The notes: generated by a model from the sequence alone, not told the origin. A DNA stretch of 64,000 bases from DATGSL01 sp964645585 (GCA_964645585.1 CAZYAN010000019.1:1-64000); one strand, 5' to 3'. Numbered from the stretch's first letter, positions 1-8,865 are shown. Program-made: numbers and translations.

Positions 1-52
1 GATTGAAATTGCCAAACCGGGCGAGCAGCATCCCATTTGGAAACGTTCTCTC

Positions 53-1912
53 ATGGCCAACGAATACACTGAAGCAAATATCCGTTCTCTCGATTGGAAG
101 GAGCATATCCGGCTGCGCCCGGGCATGTACATCGGCAAGCTCGGCGACGGCGCCGCCGCGGACGACGGGATCTACGTCCTGCTGAAGGAGACGATCGACA
201 ACTGCATCGATGAATTCGTCATGGGCTTCGGCAAGAAAATCGAGATCACCTTGGAGGACAACGTTTTGACTGTCCGCGACTACGGCCGGGGCATCCCGCT
301 CGGAAAGCTTTTCGAATGCGCCGCGCAGATCAACACCGGCGCGAAATACGACTCCGAGGCGTTCAAAAAATCGGTCGGCCTCAACGGTGTCGGCATCAAG
401 GCGGTCAACGCGCTTTCCGACCAGTTTTTCATCCAGGCCTTTCGCGACAGCAAGACCCGACAGCTTGAATTTTCGCGCGGCGATCTCCAGAAAGACGGCA
501 AAGTGACCTCCGCCTCAGGCCGTAACGGCACGTTGCTGCGGTTCCGTCCGGACGAATCGATCTTCGGCGGCTACACCTTCCGCGAGGAATACATCCGGAA
601 CATGCTCTGGAACTACGCCTACCTGAACACCGGCCTCACGCTGGTTTTCAACGGCGAGGAGTTCCGCTCCGAAAACGGCCTTCTCGATCTCCTCAACGAG
701 AATATCAATGGTGAACCGCTTTACCCGATCGTTCACCTGAAGGGCGACGACATTGAGGTCGCCTTCACGCACGGCGAGCAGTACGGCGAGGAATATTACT
801 CGTTCGTCAACGGCCAGCACACCACCCAGGGCGGCACTCACCTCGCCGCTTTTCGGGAAGCAATCGTCAAAACCGTCCGCGATTTCTACAAAAAGAACTT
901 CGACGCCGCCGATATCCGCACCTCGATCGTCGCCGCGATCTCGGTCAAGGTCCAGGAGCCGGTTTTCGAGTCGCAGACAAAGACGAAGCTCGGCTCCCAG
1001 ACGATGGCACCGAAAGGCCCGACGGTTCGCACCTTCGTGGGCAATTTCATCGCGCAGGAGCTCGACAACTACCTCCACCGGCAGCCGGAGACCGCCAAGG
1101 CGCTTCAAGAGAGGATCCTCCGGTCCGAGCGCGAACGCAAGGAACTGAGCGGCATCCAGAAGCTCGCTCGCGAACGCGCGAAAAAGGCGAAGATTCACAA
1201 CCGGAAACTCCGTGACTGCCGCATCCACTTCAATTCCAAGGACAAACGCGCCAAGGAATCGACGCTGTTCATCACGGAGGGGGATTCGGCCAGCGGGTCG
1301 ATCACGAAGGCCCGCGACGTCAACACGCAGGCGGTTTTCAGCCTGAAGGGGAAGCCGCTCAATTGCTTCGGCCTGACGAAGAAGGTCGTTTATGAAAACG
1401 AGGAGTTCAACCTGCTCCAGAACTGTCTCAATATCGAAGACGACATCGAAAACCTCCGCTACAACCAAGTCGTGCTGGCGACCGATGCCGATGTCGACGG
1501 TATGCACATCCGGCTGCTGCTGATCACCTTTTTCCTCCAGTTTTTCCCGGAACTCATCAAGGGCGGGCACTTGTTCATCTTGCAAACACCCCTGTTTCGC
1601 GTCCGCAACAAGAAGGAAACGCGTTACTGCTACACCGATCAGGAGCGGCGGGACGCGATCGAAAAGCTCGGCCCGAAGCCGGAGATCACGCGGTTCAAAG
1701 GGCTCGGCGAAATCTCGCCTGACGAGTTCAAGTTTTTCATCGGAAAGAACATGCGGCTGGACCCGGTTTTGATCGACAAACACGCCTCGGTTCAAGAGCT
1801 GCTGACGTTCTACATGGGCAAAAACACGCCGACACGCCAGGACTTCATCATCGATAACCTGAAGGTCGAGCTCGACGTGATCGAGGAAGCGGTGCCTGTG
1901 GCGGGGGGGTAG
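53..1912 (+). CDS. parE: DNA topoisomerase IV subunit B (ParE)
   Basis: ATPase and DNA-gate subunit of a type IIA topoisomerase that decatenates and relaxes DNA together with the A subunit 127 bp downstream. The 619-residue length fits the short ParE form rather than GyrB of about 800. The N-terminal GHKL ATPase domain has the 'TIDNCIDEF' helix (Asn50) and the glycine loop 'GLNGVGIKAVNALS'. The TOPRIM domain follows, with EGDSASGS (Glu409) and DADVDG (Asp478, Asp480, Asp482), then the 'RFKGLGEISPDEF' tail. The ATG at 53 begins the family-typical start 'MANEYTEANIRSLDWKEHIR'. ParE is favoured over GyrB on length and on the N-terminus, which resembles Bacteroidetes-type ParE; that resemblance is from memory, not from a search. 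Confidence 0.93.
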   Translation: MANEYTEANIRSLDWKEHIRLRPGMYIGKLGDGAAADDGIYVLLKETIDNCIDEFVMGFGKKIEITLEDNVLTVRDYGRGIPLGKLFECAAQINTGAKYDSEAFKKSVGLNGVGIKAVNALSDQFFIQAFRDSKTRQLEFSRGDLQKDGKVTSASGRNGTLLRFRPDESIFGGYTFREEYIRNMLWNYAYLNTGLTLVFNGEEFRSENGLLDLLNENINGEPLYPIVHLKGDDIEVAFTHGEQYGEEYYSFVNGQHTTQGGTHLAAFREAIVKTVRDFYKKNFDAADIRTSIVAAISVKVQEPVFESQTKTKLGSQTMAPKGPTVRTFVGNFIAQELDNYLHRQPETAKALQERILRSERERKELSGIQKLARERAKKAKIHNRKLRDCRIHFNSKDKRAKESTLFITEGDSASGSITKARDVNTQAVFSLKGKPLNCFGLTKKVVYENEEFNLLQNCLNIEDDIENLRYNQVVLATDADVDGMHIRLLLITFFLQFFPELIKGGHLFILQTPLFRVRNKKETRYCYTDQERRDAIEKLGPKPEITRFKGLGEISPDEFKFFIGKNMRLDPVLIDKHASVQELLTFYMGKNTPTRQDFIIDNLKVELDVIEEAVPVAGG

Positions 1913-1913
1913 T

Positions 1914-2039
1914 AGTTATCAGTTATCAGTTATCAGTTATCAGTTATTGGTTATTGGTGCGAAGGCTTCAATGCGCACAAATCCGCAATCCAAAATCCCG
2001 CTTTCCCCAAATCTAAAATTTAAACTCTAAAATTCTGCA
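1914..2039 (+). repeat. Heptanucleotide-phased repeat between parE and parC
   Basis: Four perfect copies of the 7-mer AGTTATC run head to tail from 1914 to 1941, then AGTTATT and GGTTATT keep the 7-bp phase to 1955. After about 25 unrelated bases a second, degenerate heptad word begins near 1983 (CAATCCA, AAATCCC, later TAAAATT, TAAACTC, TAAAATT) and runs up to the parC start codon. The 5' leader of parC is therefore almost wholly periodic sequence. No promoter or hairpin is obvious. Similar 7-bp phasing occurs at 5614-5691 and 51086-51242. Confidence 0.8.
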
Positions 2040-4073
2040 ATGAACAGTGGAAATGGATCCACCGACAGGACTGGCGCAAACATCCTGACCGGCTCGCTCG
2101 CTCCGCGGGAGGGACACGTGTCGGGGATGTTCAGCGACTGGTTCCTCGACTACGCCAGTTACGTCATTCTTGAGCGCGCGGTGCCGCACGTCGATGACGG
2201 GTTAAAGCCGGTCCAGCGCCGCATTCTCCACAGCATGCGGCAGCTCGAGGACGGCCGCTATAACAAGGCCGCCAACATCATCGGGCACACGATGAGCTAC
2301 CACCCGCACGGAGACGCTTCGATCGGCGACGCGCTCGTGCAGCTCGGTCAGCGGGACCTGCTGATCGACACGCAAGGCAACTGGGGCAACATCCTGACCG
2401 GCGACTCCGCGGCGGCGGCGCGCTACATCGAGGCGCGCCTCTCGAAGTTCGCGCTCGAGGTGGCGTTCAACCCGAAAACCACGGTCTGGCAATCCTCCTA
2501 CGACGGGAGAAACAAGGAGCCGGTCACGCTCCCGATGAAGTTCCCCCTTCTGCTCGCCCAGGGCGTCGAGGGGATCGCTGTCGGTCTCGCCTGCAAAATT
2601 TTGCCGCACAATTTTATCGAGCTGATCGATGCCTCGATCGCCTGCCTCCGCGGCGAGGAGTTCGACATCTTTCCAGACTTCCCGACCGGCGGTTCGATCG
2701 ATGTGTCGAACTACAACGGCGGTCTCCGCGGCGGCAAAATCAAGGTCCGGGCCGACATCGAAAAACGCTCGAAGCTCACGCTCGCGATCACCGCAATCCC
2801 GTTTGGCACGACCACAACCAGCCTGATCGACTCGATCCTCGCGGCGAACGACAAGGGGAAGCTCAAGATTCAAAAGGTCGAGGACAACACCGCGGAAAAC
2901 GTCGAGATTCTCGTGCACCTCCCGTCCGGAAGCGACCCGGATCAGATGATCGAGGCGCTTTACGCCTTCACCGACTGCGAGAGTTCCATTTCGACAAACG
3001 CCTGCGTAATCGACGGCAGCAAGCCGCGGTTTCTGAGCGTCAACGAACTTTTGCGGCGGGCGACACGCAACACGAAAAATATTCTCGAACTCGAGCTCCA
3101 AATCGAGCTGCGCGAACTCGAGGAAAAGTGGCATTTCTTCTCGCTCGAAAGAATTTTTATCGAGAACCGCATCTACCGGCGTATCGAAGAATGCACGACG
3201 TTCGAGGCGGTGATCGAAGAGATCCGGATCGGATTGCAGCCGTTTATCAAACCGCTCAAGCGCGAGGTGACCGACGACGACATCATCGCGCTCACCGAGA
3301 TCAAGATTAAGCGGATCTCCAAATACGATTCCTTCAAAGCCGACGAGGCGATCAAGAAGCTCGAAAAGCAGATCAAGGAGGTAAAGAAGAACCTCCGCCA
3401 CCTGACCGACTACGCCGTCGCGTATTACGAAAAGCTCAAAGAAACGTACGGTGCCGGACGGGAGCGAAAGACGCGGATCGAGTCGTTCGAGCGAATCGTC
3501 GCCGCCGAGGTTGTGCTCGCGAACGAAACGCTCTACGTGAATCGCGAGGACGGCTTCGCCGGCATCGGCATGAAGAAGGATGAACCGCTCGAAAAGTGTT
3601 CGGTCCTCGACGACTTGATCGTGTTTCGTCCCGATGGAACGATGACCGTCTCGCGGGTCAGCGAAAAGGCGTTCATCGGCAAGGATCCTGTCCACATCGC
3701 GATCCTGAAAAAGGACGATCAGACCGTCTACAACATGATCTACCGTGACGGAAAGAGCGGGCCGACTTTGGCGAAACGATTCCGCGTCGGCGGCGTGACG
3801 CGCGATAAAAACTACGATCTGACGCGCGGAACGCCCGGGACCAAGGTGCTTTATTTCAAGGTTTCTCCGGACGAGACCGCGGAAAACCTGACAATTACGC
3901 TTCGAGCCACCGCCCGCGCGAGAAAGAAGACCTTCGATTTCGACATGCAGTCGCTCGCGATCAAGGGCCGCGGCGCGGTCGGCAACCAGGTGACCAAGCA
4001 CCCGGTCCTCAGGATCACAAAATCCCGCGGCCCGCAGCCAAAACCCGACAGTTTGGAACTCGATTTAAAGTAA
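2040..4073 (+). CDS. parC: DNA topoisomerase IV subunit A (ParC)
   Basis: Breakage-reunion subunit of topoisomerase IV, partner of the upstream ParE. The N-terminal winged-helix region carries the catalytic tyrosine, Tyr129, in 'AAAARYIEARLSKFA'. The conserved start 'SDWFLDYASYVILERAVPHV' and the 'YHPHGDASIGDALV' segment are present. A long coiled coil follows ('KKLEKQIKEVKKNLRHLTDY'). At 677 residues the C-terminal propeller is shorter than in GyrA, which argues for ParC. The start is ATG 2040, directly after the periodic leader. Order and strand suggest a parE-parC operon. Gyrase A-type activity cannot be excluded from sequence alone. Confidence 0.92.
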   Translation: MNSGNGSTDRTGANILTGSLAPREGHVSGMFSDWFLDYASYVILERAVPHVDDGLKPVQRRILHSMRQLEDGRYNKAANIIGHTMSYHPHGDASIGDALVQLGQRDLLIDTQGNWGNILTGDSAAAARYIEARLSKFALEVAFNPKTTVWQSSYDGRNKEPVTLPMKFPLLLAQGVEGIAVGLACKILPHNFIELIDASIACLRGEEFDIFPDFPTGGSIDVSNYNGGLRGGKIKVRADIEKRSKLTLAITAIPFGTTTTSLIDSILAANDKGKLKIQKVEDNTAENVEILVHLPSGSDPDQMIEALYAFTDCESSISTNACVIDGSKPRFLSVNELLRRATRNTKNILELELQIELRELEEKWHFFSLERIFIENRIYRRIEECTTFEAVIEEIRIGLQPFIKPLKREVTDDDIIALTEIKIKRISKYDSFKADEAIKKLEKQIKEVKKNLRHLTDYAVAYYEKLKETYGAGRERKTRIESFERIVAAEVVLANETLYVNREDGFAGIGMKKDEPLEKCSVLDDLIVFRPDGTMTVSRVSEKAFIGKDPVHIAILKKDDQTVYNMIYRDGKSGPTLAKRFRVGGVTRDKNYDLTRGTPGTKVLYFKVSPDETAENLTITLRATARARKKTFDFDMQSLAIKGRGAVGNQVTKHPVLRITKSRGPQPKPDSLELDLK

Positions 4074-4081
4074 ACGAAGAG

Positions 4082-4376
4082 GAAGAGTGCGAAGGTGGGA
4101 AAGGGAAGAGTGCGAAGGTGGGAAAGTGTGAAAGTGCAAAAGTAGAAGACTTCCCACCTTCATACCTTCCCACCTTCCCACGTTCATACCTTCCCACCTT
4201 CCCANNNNNNNNNNNNNNNNNNNNNNNNNNNNNNNNNNNNNNNNNNNNNNNNNNNNNNNNNNNNNNNNNNNNNNNNNNNNNNNNNNNNNNNNNNNNNNNN
4301 NNNNTTCCCACCTTCCCACGTTCATACCTTCCCACCTTCCCACCTTCATACCTTCCCACTTTCATACTTTCAGAGC
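4082..4376. repeat. Inverted 8-bp-phased repeat array, interrupted by the scaffold gap
   Basis: This fills the 309 bp between parC and ilvA. The left arm (4082-4148) is G/A-rich with strict 8-bp phase: GAAGAGTG, CGAAGGTG, GGAAAGGG, GAAGAGTG, CGAAGGTG, GGAAAGTG, TGAAAGTG. The right arm (4149-4204 and 4305-4376) is the complementary word: ACCTTCAT, ACCTTCCC, ACCTTCCC, ACGTTCAT. The arms could pair into a long hairpin, which probably explains the failed assembly. There is no spacer/repeat alternation, so it is not a CRISPR. Confidence 0.85.
4205..4304. other. Assembly gap (100 N)
   Basis: Exactly 100 N, the usual placeholder for a scaffold gap of unknown length. It lies inside the C-rich arm of the repeat, so the missing sequence is probably more of the same array, but a small gene cannot be excluded. 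Confidence 0.98.
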
Positions 4377-4382
4377 CCAACC

Positions 4383-5603
4383 ATGATTGATTTTCAGACG
4401 ATTGAGGCGGCGCGGGAGCGGTTGCGTCCGCGCCTCGAACGAACACCGTGCATGCATTCCGAGGCGCTGAGCGAGCTCGTCGGTTGCGAGCTGTACCTGA
4501 AGTTCGAAAATCTCCATCGTACCGGGTCGTTCAAAGAGCGCGGCGCTTTGAACAAGCTGTTGGCGATGGATCCGGCACGGCTGCAGCGGGGCGTTGTTAC
4601 GGCGAGCGCGGGCAACCATGGCCAGTCGCTGGCGTATCACGCCGGGAAACTGGGGGCGGGGGCAACGGTGGTGATGCCGGAGAAGACGCCGCTGGTGAAA
4701 ATCAGCGCGACCCGCCGCTGGGGCGCCGAGATTATTCTTCACGGCACGACCTACGATGAAGCGCTCGCGCGCGCTCGCGAAATCGAGCGCGATCAAGGCC
4801 GGCTGTTTGTTCACGGATTCGATGATCCCGAAGTCGTCGCGGGCCAGGGCACTTTGGCCATCGAGCTGCGGGAGGAAGGTCTGGAATGGGATGTGATGGT
4901 GCTGCCGATCGGGGGAGGCGGCCTGATCGCCGGCAACGCGATCGCATCACAGGCGATTTGCCCGAAGGCGGCGGTCCTCGGTGTTGAACCGGAAACCTAC
5001 GCTTCGATGAAACACTCGCTGGCAGCGGGAAAACCGGTTCCGCTGCACGGGAAGCCGTCGCTTGCCGATGGATTGGCGGTGAAATCCGTTGGACAAATTC
5101 CCTTCGATATCGTTCGCGAACAGGTCGACACGATTTATACGGTCAGCGAAGAGGAGATCGCCAACGCGATTCTCGTCCTGCTCGAAGTCGAAAAATCGCT
5201 GGTCGAAGGCGCCGGAGCGGCGACGCTTGCCGCCCTTTTGAACTGTCCGGAATTGCGCGAACAAGTCGCCGGCAAACGGGTCGTGACAGCGCTTTCCGGC
5301 GGAAACATCGACGTCAATGTCCTCTCCAAAATCATCGACCGCGGCTTGGCGAAAGCCGGCCGGCTGGGACGTTTCCGCGTCATTGTGCCGGACCAGCCCG
5401 GCTCGCTGAGCCAGGTTGCGGCGTTGATCGCTGACGGCGGCGCGAATGTCCTTGATATCTTCCACACGCGCGCGCTGGCGAGTACCCGGGTCGGCGAAGT
5501 CGCGATCGACCTTGTGATCGAAACCCGCGGACCCGAGCACCTGCGCGAGATCAAGGACACGCTGCGCACCGCCCATATTCGAGTCGAACCGCTTAGGGAT
5601 TGA
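4383..5603 (+). CDS. ilvA: Threonine ammonia-lyase (PLP-dependent, ACT domain)
   Basis: Deaminates threonine to 2-oxobutanoate and ammonia, the entry step of isoleucine synthesis; cytoplasmic. The fold-type II PLP domain has the Schiff-base lysine Lys51 in 'TGSFKERGALNKLL', the 'SAGNHGQSLAYHAG' loop and the phosphate-binding 'GGGGLIAG'. The C-terminal part, from about residue 325 ('RFRVIVPDQPGSLSQVAAL'), is a single ACT domain, so this is the roughly 400-residue medium form and not the 510-residue E. coli IlvA with two regulatory domains. Feedback control through ACT is expected for the family. The start is ATG 4383, right after the repeat array. It converges with gdhA. A catabolic (TdcB-like) role is possible. 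Confidence 0.9.
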   Translation: MIDFQTIEAARERLRPRLERTPCMHSEALSELVGCELYLKFENLHRTGSFKERGALNKLLAMDPARLQRGVVTASAGNHGQSLAYHAGKLGAGATVVMPEKTPLVKISATRRWGAEIILHGTTYDEALARAREIERDQGRLFVHGFDDPEVVAGQGTLAIELREEGLEWDVMVLPIGGGGLIAGNAIASQAICPKAAVLGVEPETYASMKHSLAAGKPVPLHGKPSLADGLAVKSVGQIPFDIVREQVDTIYTVSEEEIANAILVLLEVEKSLVEGAGAATLAALLNCPELREQVAGKRVVTALSGGNIDVNVLSKIIDRGLAKAGRLGRFRVIVPDQPGSLSQVAALIADGGANVLDIFHTRALASTRVGEVAIDLVIETRGPEHLREIKDTLRTAHIRVEPLRD

Positions 5604-5613
5604 GGAAGAAGAA

Positions 5614-5691
5614 GGTCTTTTGGTCTTTTGTCCTTGGTCTTTGGTCGGAGAACACGGACGACCAAGGACTAAAGACCAAAGACGAAGGACT
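5614..5691. repeat. Inverted heptad repeat between convergent ilvA and gdhA
   Basis: The left arm (5614-5646) is built from GGTCTTT-like 7-mers and the right arm (5660-5690) from GACCAAG, GACTAAA, GACCAAA, GACGAAG. The arms are reverse complements with a 7-bp register choice, separated by about 13 bp. It can fold as a long hairpin and may act as a bidirectional terminator between the two converging genes. It belongs to the same periodic class as 1914-2039. Confidence 0.75.
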
Positions 5692-5712
5692 ACAGGCCGC
5701 GGTCTTGCCGCG

Positions 5713-7065
5713 TCAGATCGCGCCTTGGGCGATCATGGCGTCGGCGACGCGCCGGAATCCGGCGATGTTGGCGCCGAGACCGAGGTTGTGCGGCTGGCCG
5801 AATTCGGCGGCCGTTTCGGCGGCGTGGCGATGCGTGTTGCTCATGATTTCACGGAGCCGCTTGTCGACGGCCTCAAAGGTCCATTGCGTGAGGTTCGCGT
5901 TTTGCTGCATCTCCATCTGGCTGGTGGCGACGCCGCCGGCGTTGGCCGCTTTGCCCGGGCCAAAGGCGATTTTTGCCTCGAGGAAACGGTCGATGGCTTC
6001 GGGAGTCGAAGGCATGTTGGCGCCTTCGGCGACGCATACGACACCATTGTTGATGAGCGCTTCCGCGTCGGCTGCCGTCAGTTCATTCTGTGTCGCCGAC
6101 GGGAACGCGGCGTCAGCTTGGATGCGCCAGACGGCGTGTCCACTTTCCGGATACTCAGCCGCGGGCACAAATTTCGCGTCCGGACAGCGCGAAAGATATT
6201 CCTTCAAAGGCTCGTTTCGCTGCTCCTTCAAGGTTTTCAGCCAGTCGAGATCGATCCCGGAAGGGTGGTAGACGGTTCCGGTTGAATCGGAACAGGTGAT
6301 CGGAATCGCTCCGAGCTGGTAGAGCTTTTCGATGGTGTAGATCGCGACATTGCCGGCACCGGAGATGAGGCATTTCTTTCCCTTCAGGCTGTCATTGCGC
6401 GCGTTCATCATGCTTTCGGCAAAATAGACGCACCCGTAGCCGGTGGATTCCTTCCGTCCAAGCGATCCGCCCCAATCGATTCCTTTGCCTGTAATCGCTC
6501 CTTCAAAGCGGCCAGTCAGCCGGCGATAGGCGCCGAAAAGGTAGCCGATCTCGCGCGCTCCGACACCGATGTCTCCGGCCGGGACGTCAATCGATGCTCC
6601 GATGTGCTCGTACAAGCCCAGCATGAACGCATGGCAAAACCGCATGATTTCGACCTCGGATCGCCCCTTGGGATCGAAGTCCGCTCCGCCCTTGCCGGCG
6701 CCGAGCGGCAGACCGGTCAGGGCGTTTTTGAAAATCTGCTCGAATCCGAGGAACTTGATCACGCCGGCGGTGACACTCGGATGGAAGCGCAACCCGCCCT
6801 TGAAGGGCCCGAGAGCGGAGTTGAATTGGACGCGATAACCTTTATTGACGCGAACGGTCCCTGAGTCGTCGACCCAGGTGACGCGGAAGATGATCAGCCT
6901 TTCCGGCTCCAGCAGGCGTTCAATGATCCCGTACTTCGCGTAGCGCTCGTCACTGTCCAGCACCAGTTGAAGGGACTCAAGAACCTCCTGCGCCGCCTGA
7001 TAAAACTCGGCTTGGCCCGGGCTGGTCTTCTTCAGCCGTTCAATCGTGTCGTGAATGTATCCCAT
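5713..7065 (-). CDS. gdhA: NADP-type glutamate dehydrogenase
   Basis: Interconverts 2-oxoglutarate plus ammonium and glutamate; cytoplasmic ammonium assimilation. At 450 residues it matches the hexameric NADP-dependent bacterial class. Visible motifs are 'NSALGPFKGGLRFHPSV', the catalytic Lys125 in 'LGAGKGGADFDPKG', the 'VPAGDIGVGAREIGY' segment and the Rossmann loop 'ISGAGNVAIYTIEKL'. The ATG at 7065 is chosen because GAGGG lies 8 nt upstream; the reading frame stays open much further upstream, but that extension is arginine/proline-rich antisense of ric. It is divergent from ric across 152 bp. Cofactor preference is inferred from family length and the motif set. Confidence 0.93.
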   Translation of the reverse strand: MGYIHDTIERLKKTSPGQAEFYQAAQEVLESLQLVLDSDERYAKYGIIERLLEPERLIIFRVTWVDDSGTVRVNKGYRVQFNSALGPFKGGLRFHPSVTAGVIKFLGFEQIFKNALTGLPLGAGKGGADFDPKGRSEVEIMRFCHAFMLGLYEHIGASIDVPAGDIGVGAREIGYLFGAYRRLTGRFEGAITGKGIDWGGSLGRKESTGYGCVYFAESMMNARNDSLKGKKCLISGAGNVAIYTIEKLYQLGAIPITCSDSTGTVYHPSGIDLDWLKTLKEQRNEPLKEYLSRCPDAKFVPAAEYPESGHAVWRIQADAAFPSATQNELTAADAEALINNGVVCVAEGANMPSTPEAIDRFLEAKIAFGPGKAANAGGVATSQMEMQQNANLTQWTFEAVDKRLREIMSNTHRHAAETAAEFGQPHNLGLGANIAGFRRVADAMIAQGAI

Positions 7066-7217
7066 AATCAAAACCCTCATTGTCTGAGAACCAAAGCCGA
7101 AGCTGCAAGCAGCGATTCGCCCGGTTTCGGTTTCCGCGATCGTGCGAAGTTGAGCTGGATCAAGAACCGCGGGAGTTCGGCTTGCGGCGGACCTTTCCAT
7201 CGAAGAAGGTCCGCGCG

Positions 7218-7955
7218 ATGAGCCATTCAGCGATTGTCTTTTCACCTGAGGGAACGCCGCTGCTCGACCGGACCGTCGGCGAGCTGGTGGCGGAGCGACC
7301 GGGCCGCTCGCGTGTTTTCCAGGCGCTAAACATCGATTTCTGCTGCCAGGGCGGCCGCACGGTACGTGAGGCCTGCGAGCGCAAGAAGCTTTCTCCCGAT
7401 CTGGTTGTCGCGGAGCTGGAAAAGCACGATGCCGCCGCGGCGCCGGATGCGGAGGAGAATCCCGCGGATCTGCCCCCGGCGGAGCTGTGCGAGTACATCG
7501 TGGAGCGCCACCACGGATTTCTGCGAGCGGAACTCCCGCGGCTTTACGCGATGGCGGAGCGGGTCGCCCGCGTGCATGGCGGCCACACGCCTTCGCTGAT
7601 CGAGGTCTATCAGGTTTTCCACAAAATGGCCGAAGAACTGGCCGATCACGTGGCCGAGGAAGAACAGACGGTTTTCCCGGCGGTGGCGGCATTGAGCCGC
7701 GGGGAGAAGCCGGACCTTTCCGGCGAGGAGCCACTCGGCAAGCTTTTCCATGAACACAGCGAGACCGGTGAGGCTCTCGAGCGGCTGCGGGAGCTGACGA
7801 ACGGCTACCAGCCTCCCGAGGAGGCCTGCAACACGTATCGAGCGCTCTTCTCGGGGTTGCTGGATCTCGAAGAGGATCTTCATCGCCACATCCATTTGGA
7901 AAACACCGTCCTTTTCCCGGCGGCGGGCCAACTTCTCGCGAAGGCCGCCGGTTGA
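7218..7955 (+). CDS. ric: Iron-sulfur cluster repair di-iron protein Ric (ScdA/YtfE family)
   Basis: Repairs Fe-S clusters damaged by nitric oxide or oxidants; cytoplasmic. The N-terminal ScdA_N domain has the paired cysteines Cys42-Cys43 in 'NIDFCCQGGRTV'. The hemerythrin-like four-helix bundle supplies a full ligand set: His98/His99, His144 with Glu148 ('HVAEEEQTVFP'), His178/His180, and His224/His226 with 'HLENTVLFP'. ATG 7218 is preferred over the upstream TTG because it gives the standard N-terminus and the normal length of 245. Its neighbours are gdhA (divergent) and a Ric-like paralogue 82 bp downstream on the same strand. Induction by nitrosative stress is common in the family, but no NsrR or NorR site was recognised. 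Confidence 0.9.
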   Translation: MSHSAIVFSPEGTPLLDRTVGELVAERPGRSRVFQALNIDFCCQGGRTVREACERKKLSPDLVVAELEKHDAAAAPDAEENPADLPPAELCEYIVERHHGFLRAELPRLYAMAERVARVHGGHTPSLIEVYQVFHKMAEELADHVAEEEQTVFPAVAALSRGEKPDLSGEEPLGKLFHEHSETGEALERLRELTNGYQPPEEACNTYRALFSGLLDLEEDLHRHIHLENTVLFPAAGQLLAKAAG

Positions 7956-8037
7956 ACGGTTGGCGATCGTGGTTCGGTTCGCGCGGGGCCATAACACGGG
8001 GCCCCGCGCGTCCGACGACACTTTTCTTATTTAGCCG

Positions 8038-8781
8038 ATGGTCCGCGGTTCAGATTCTGTTTTCCGGTCGCTCAGCTCGGGCCGGTCGCTGGCCGATGTT
8101 CTCGCGTCGGCGCCGGCGGCCCGTCCGCTTTTGACGCGGCTTGGCATCGATTGCGGTACGGCGGCGGCGGAACGCTCGTTTGAGCAAGTCTGCCGGGAAC
8201 GGGCTCTTGATTCGGATACCTTGATGCGAGTGCTGTCGGTGATCGGGAAGGAGGCAGCCGAATCCGAATATCCGCCCGTGCCGGTCGAGCTGATGCGCCT
8301 GTCGGAGCTGTGCGATTACCTTCAGGGAACCGCGCACGCCGCCTTGCAGACGGAGCTGCATCGGCTCGGCCGGCTGCTTTCGGATGTCCCGCGAGTGGAG
8401 CCGCCGGGAGAATCGACGCCACTCGCGCGGATCCGGCTGCACTTTGACAGGTTTCGGCGGCACCTGACAGAGCACCTCCGCGAGGAGGCCGAAGTCTTGT
8501 TCCCGCTGATACGGCAGCTGGATGATTCGCGCATGGCCGAAACCGGCGTCATGGACCTCTTGCGCATGCCCCTCGCCCGGATGAAGCACGAGCATGGCGA
8601 AGTCGACGAAGAGCTTGCGGCGCTTACCGCGCTGGTCGCCGATTATGCGGAAATGGCACCCGCGCATATCGAACGCGCCTTGAAGGGGCTCGAAAAGCTT
8701 GAAGCGCTCTTGCACGACCGGATCTACCAGGAGAACCAAGTCCTCTTTCGCCGGGCGCTCGCTCTTCTCTCGGGCGCGTGA
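8038..8781 (+). CDS. Ric-like hemerythrin-domain protein lacking the CysCys motif
   Basis: This is a 247-residue paralogue of the preceding Ric. The ScdA_N part is recognisable ('SLADVLASAPAARPLLTRLG'), but the 'FCC' site is replaced by 'IDCG', leaving a single Cys39. The di-iron bundle seems kept, with changes: His100, His142/His146 with Glu150 ('HLREEAEVLFP'), His184/His186 with Glu188 ('KHEHGEVDEEL') and His226 with Glu232 ('YQENQVLF'). A tandem duplicate that lost the redox cysteines could be a sensor, an oxygen/NO-binding partner or a hetero-subunit of Ric; none of these is shown by the sequence. ATG 8038 is the first start codon and fits the domain boundary. Confidence 0.75.
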   Translation: MVRGSDSVFRSLSSGRSLADVLASAPAARPLLTRLGIDCGTAAAERSFEQVCRERALDSDTLMRVLSVIGKEAAESEYPPVPVELMRLSELCDYLQGTAHAALQTELHRLGRLLSDVPRVEPPGESTPLARIRLHFDRFRRHLTEHLREEAEVLFPLIRQLDDSRMAETGVMDLLRMPLARMKHEHGEVDEELAALTALVADYAEMAPAHIERALKGLEKLEALLHDRIYQENQVLFRRALALLSGA

Positions 8782-8817
8782 CCGGCAGCTTTTGGGGCCG
8801 CGCTTTCTTTTTTGCGA

Positions 8818-8865
8818 TTGACAGCCAAATAGCGCGCGTCACATCGTAGCGCAAAGGTTTGCGGT
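8818..8865 (+). promoter_or_regulatory. Putative promoter and LacI-type operator ahead of the sulfatase operon
   Basis: TTGACA at 8818-8823 is a good -35 box; CATCGT, 18 bp downstream, is a weak -10. The imperfect palindrome AGCGCAAAGGTTTGCGGT at 8848-8865 (inner CGCAAA-GG-TTTGCG) would then lie close to the start of transcription. It matches the 18-bp site at 24876 in 14 of 18 positions. The coding start of the sulfatase is 64 bp further on. Confidence 0.5.

Noticed and set aside
515..4001. Long antisense open frames opposite parE and parC (426 and 599 codons)
   Set aside because: They are arginine/valine/aspartate-rich frames that arise opposite GC-rich coding DNA; no domain, start context or homology can be seen, and the sense genes are certain.
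4082..4376. CRISPR-like array at the scaffold gap
   Set aside because: Units are 8 bp without unique spacers, the arms are inverted, and there are no cas genes.
6041..6052. Further copies of the CATTGTTG core (6041, 44663) as twin-repressor sites
   Set aside because: They match only eight bases, lie inside gdhA and the esterase gene, and are expected by chance.
7066..7992. N-terminal extension of the gdhA frame to 759 residues
   Set aside because: The extra 309 residues are proline/arginine-rich antisense of ric, and a ribosome site plus the family length fix the start at 7065.
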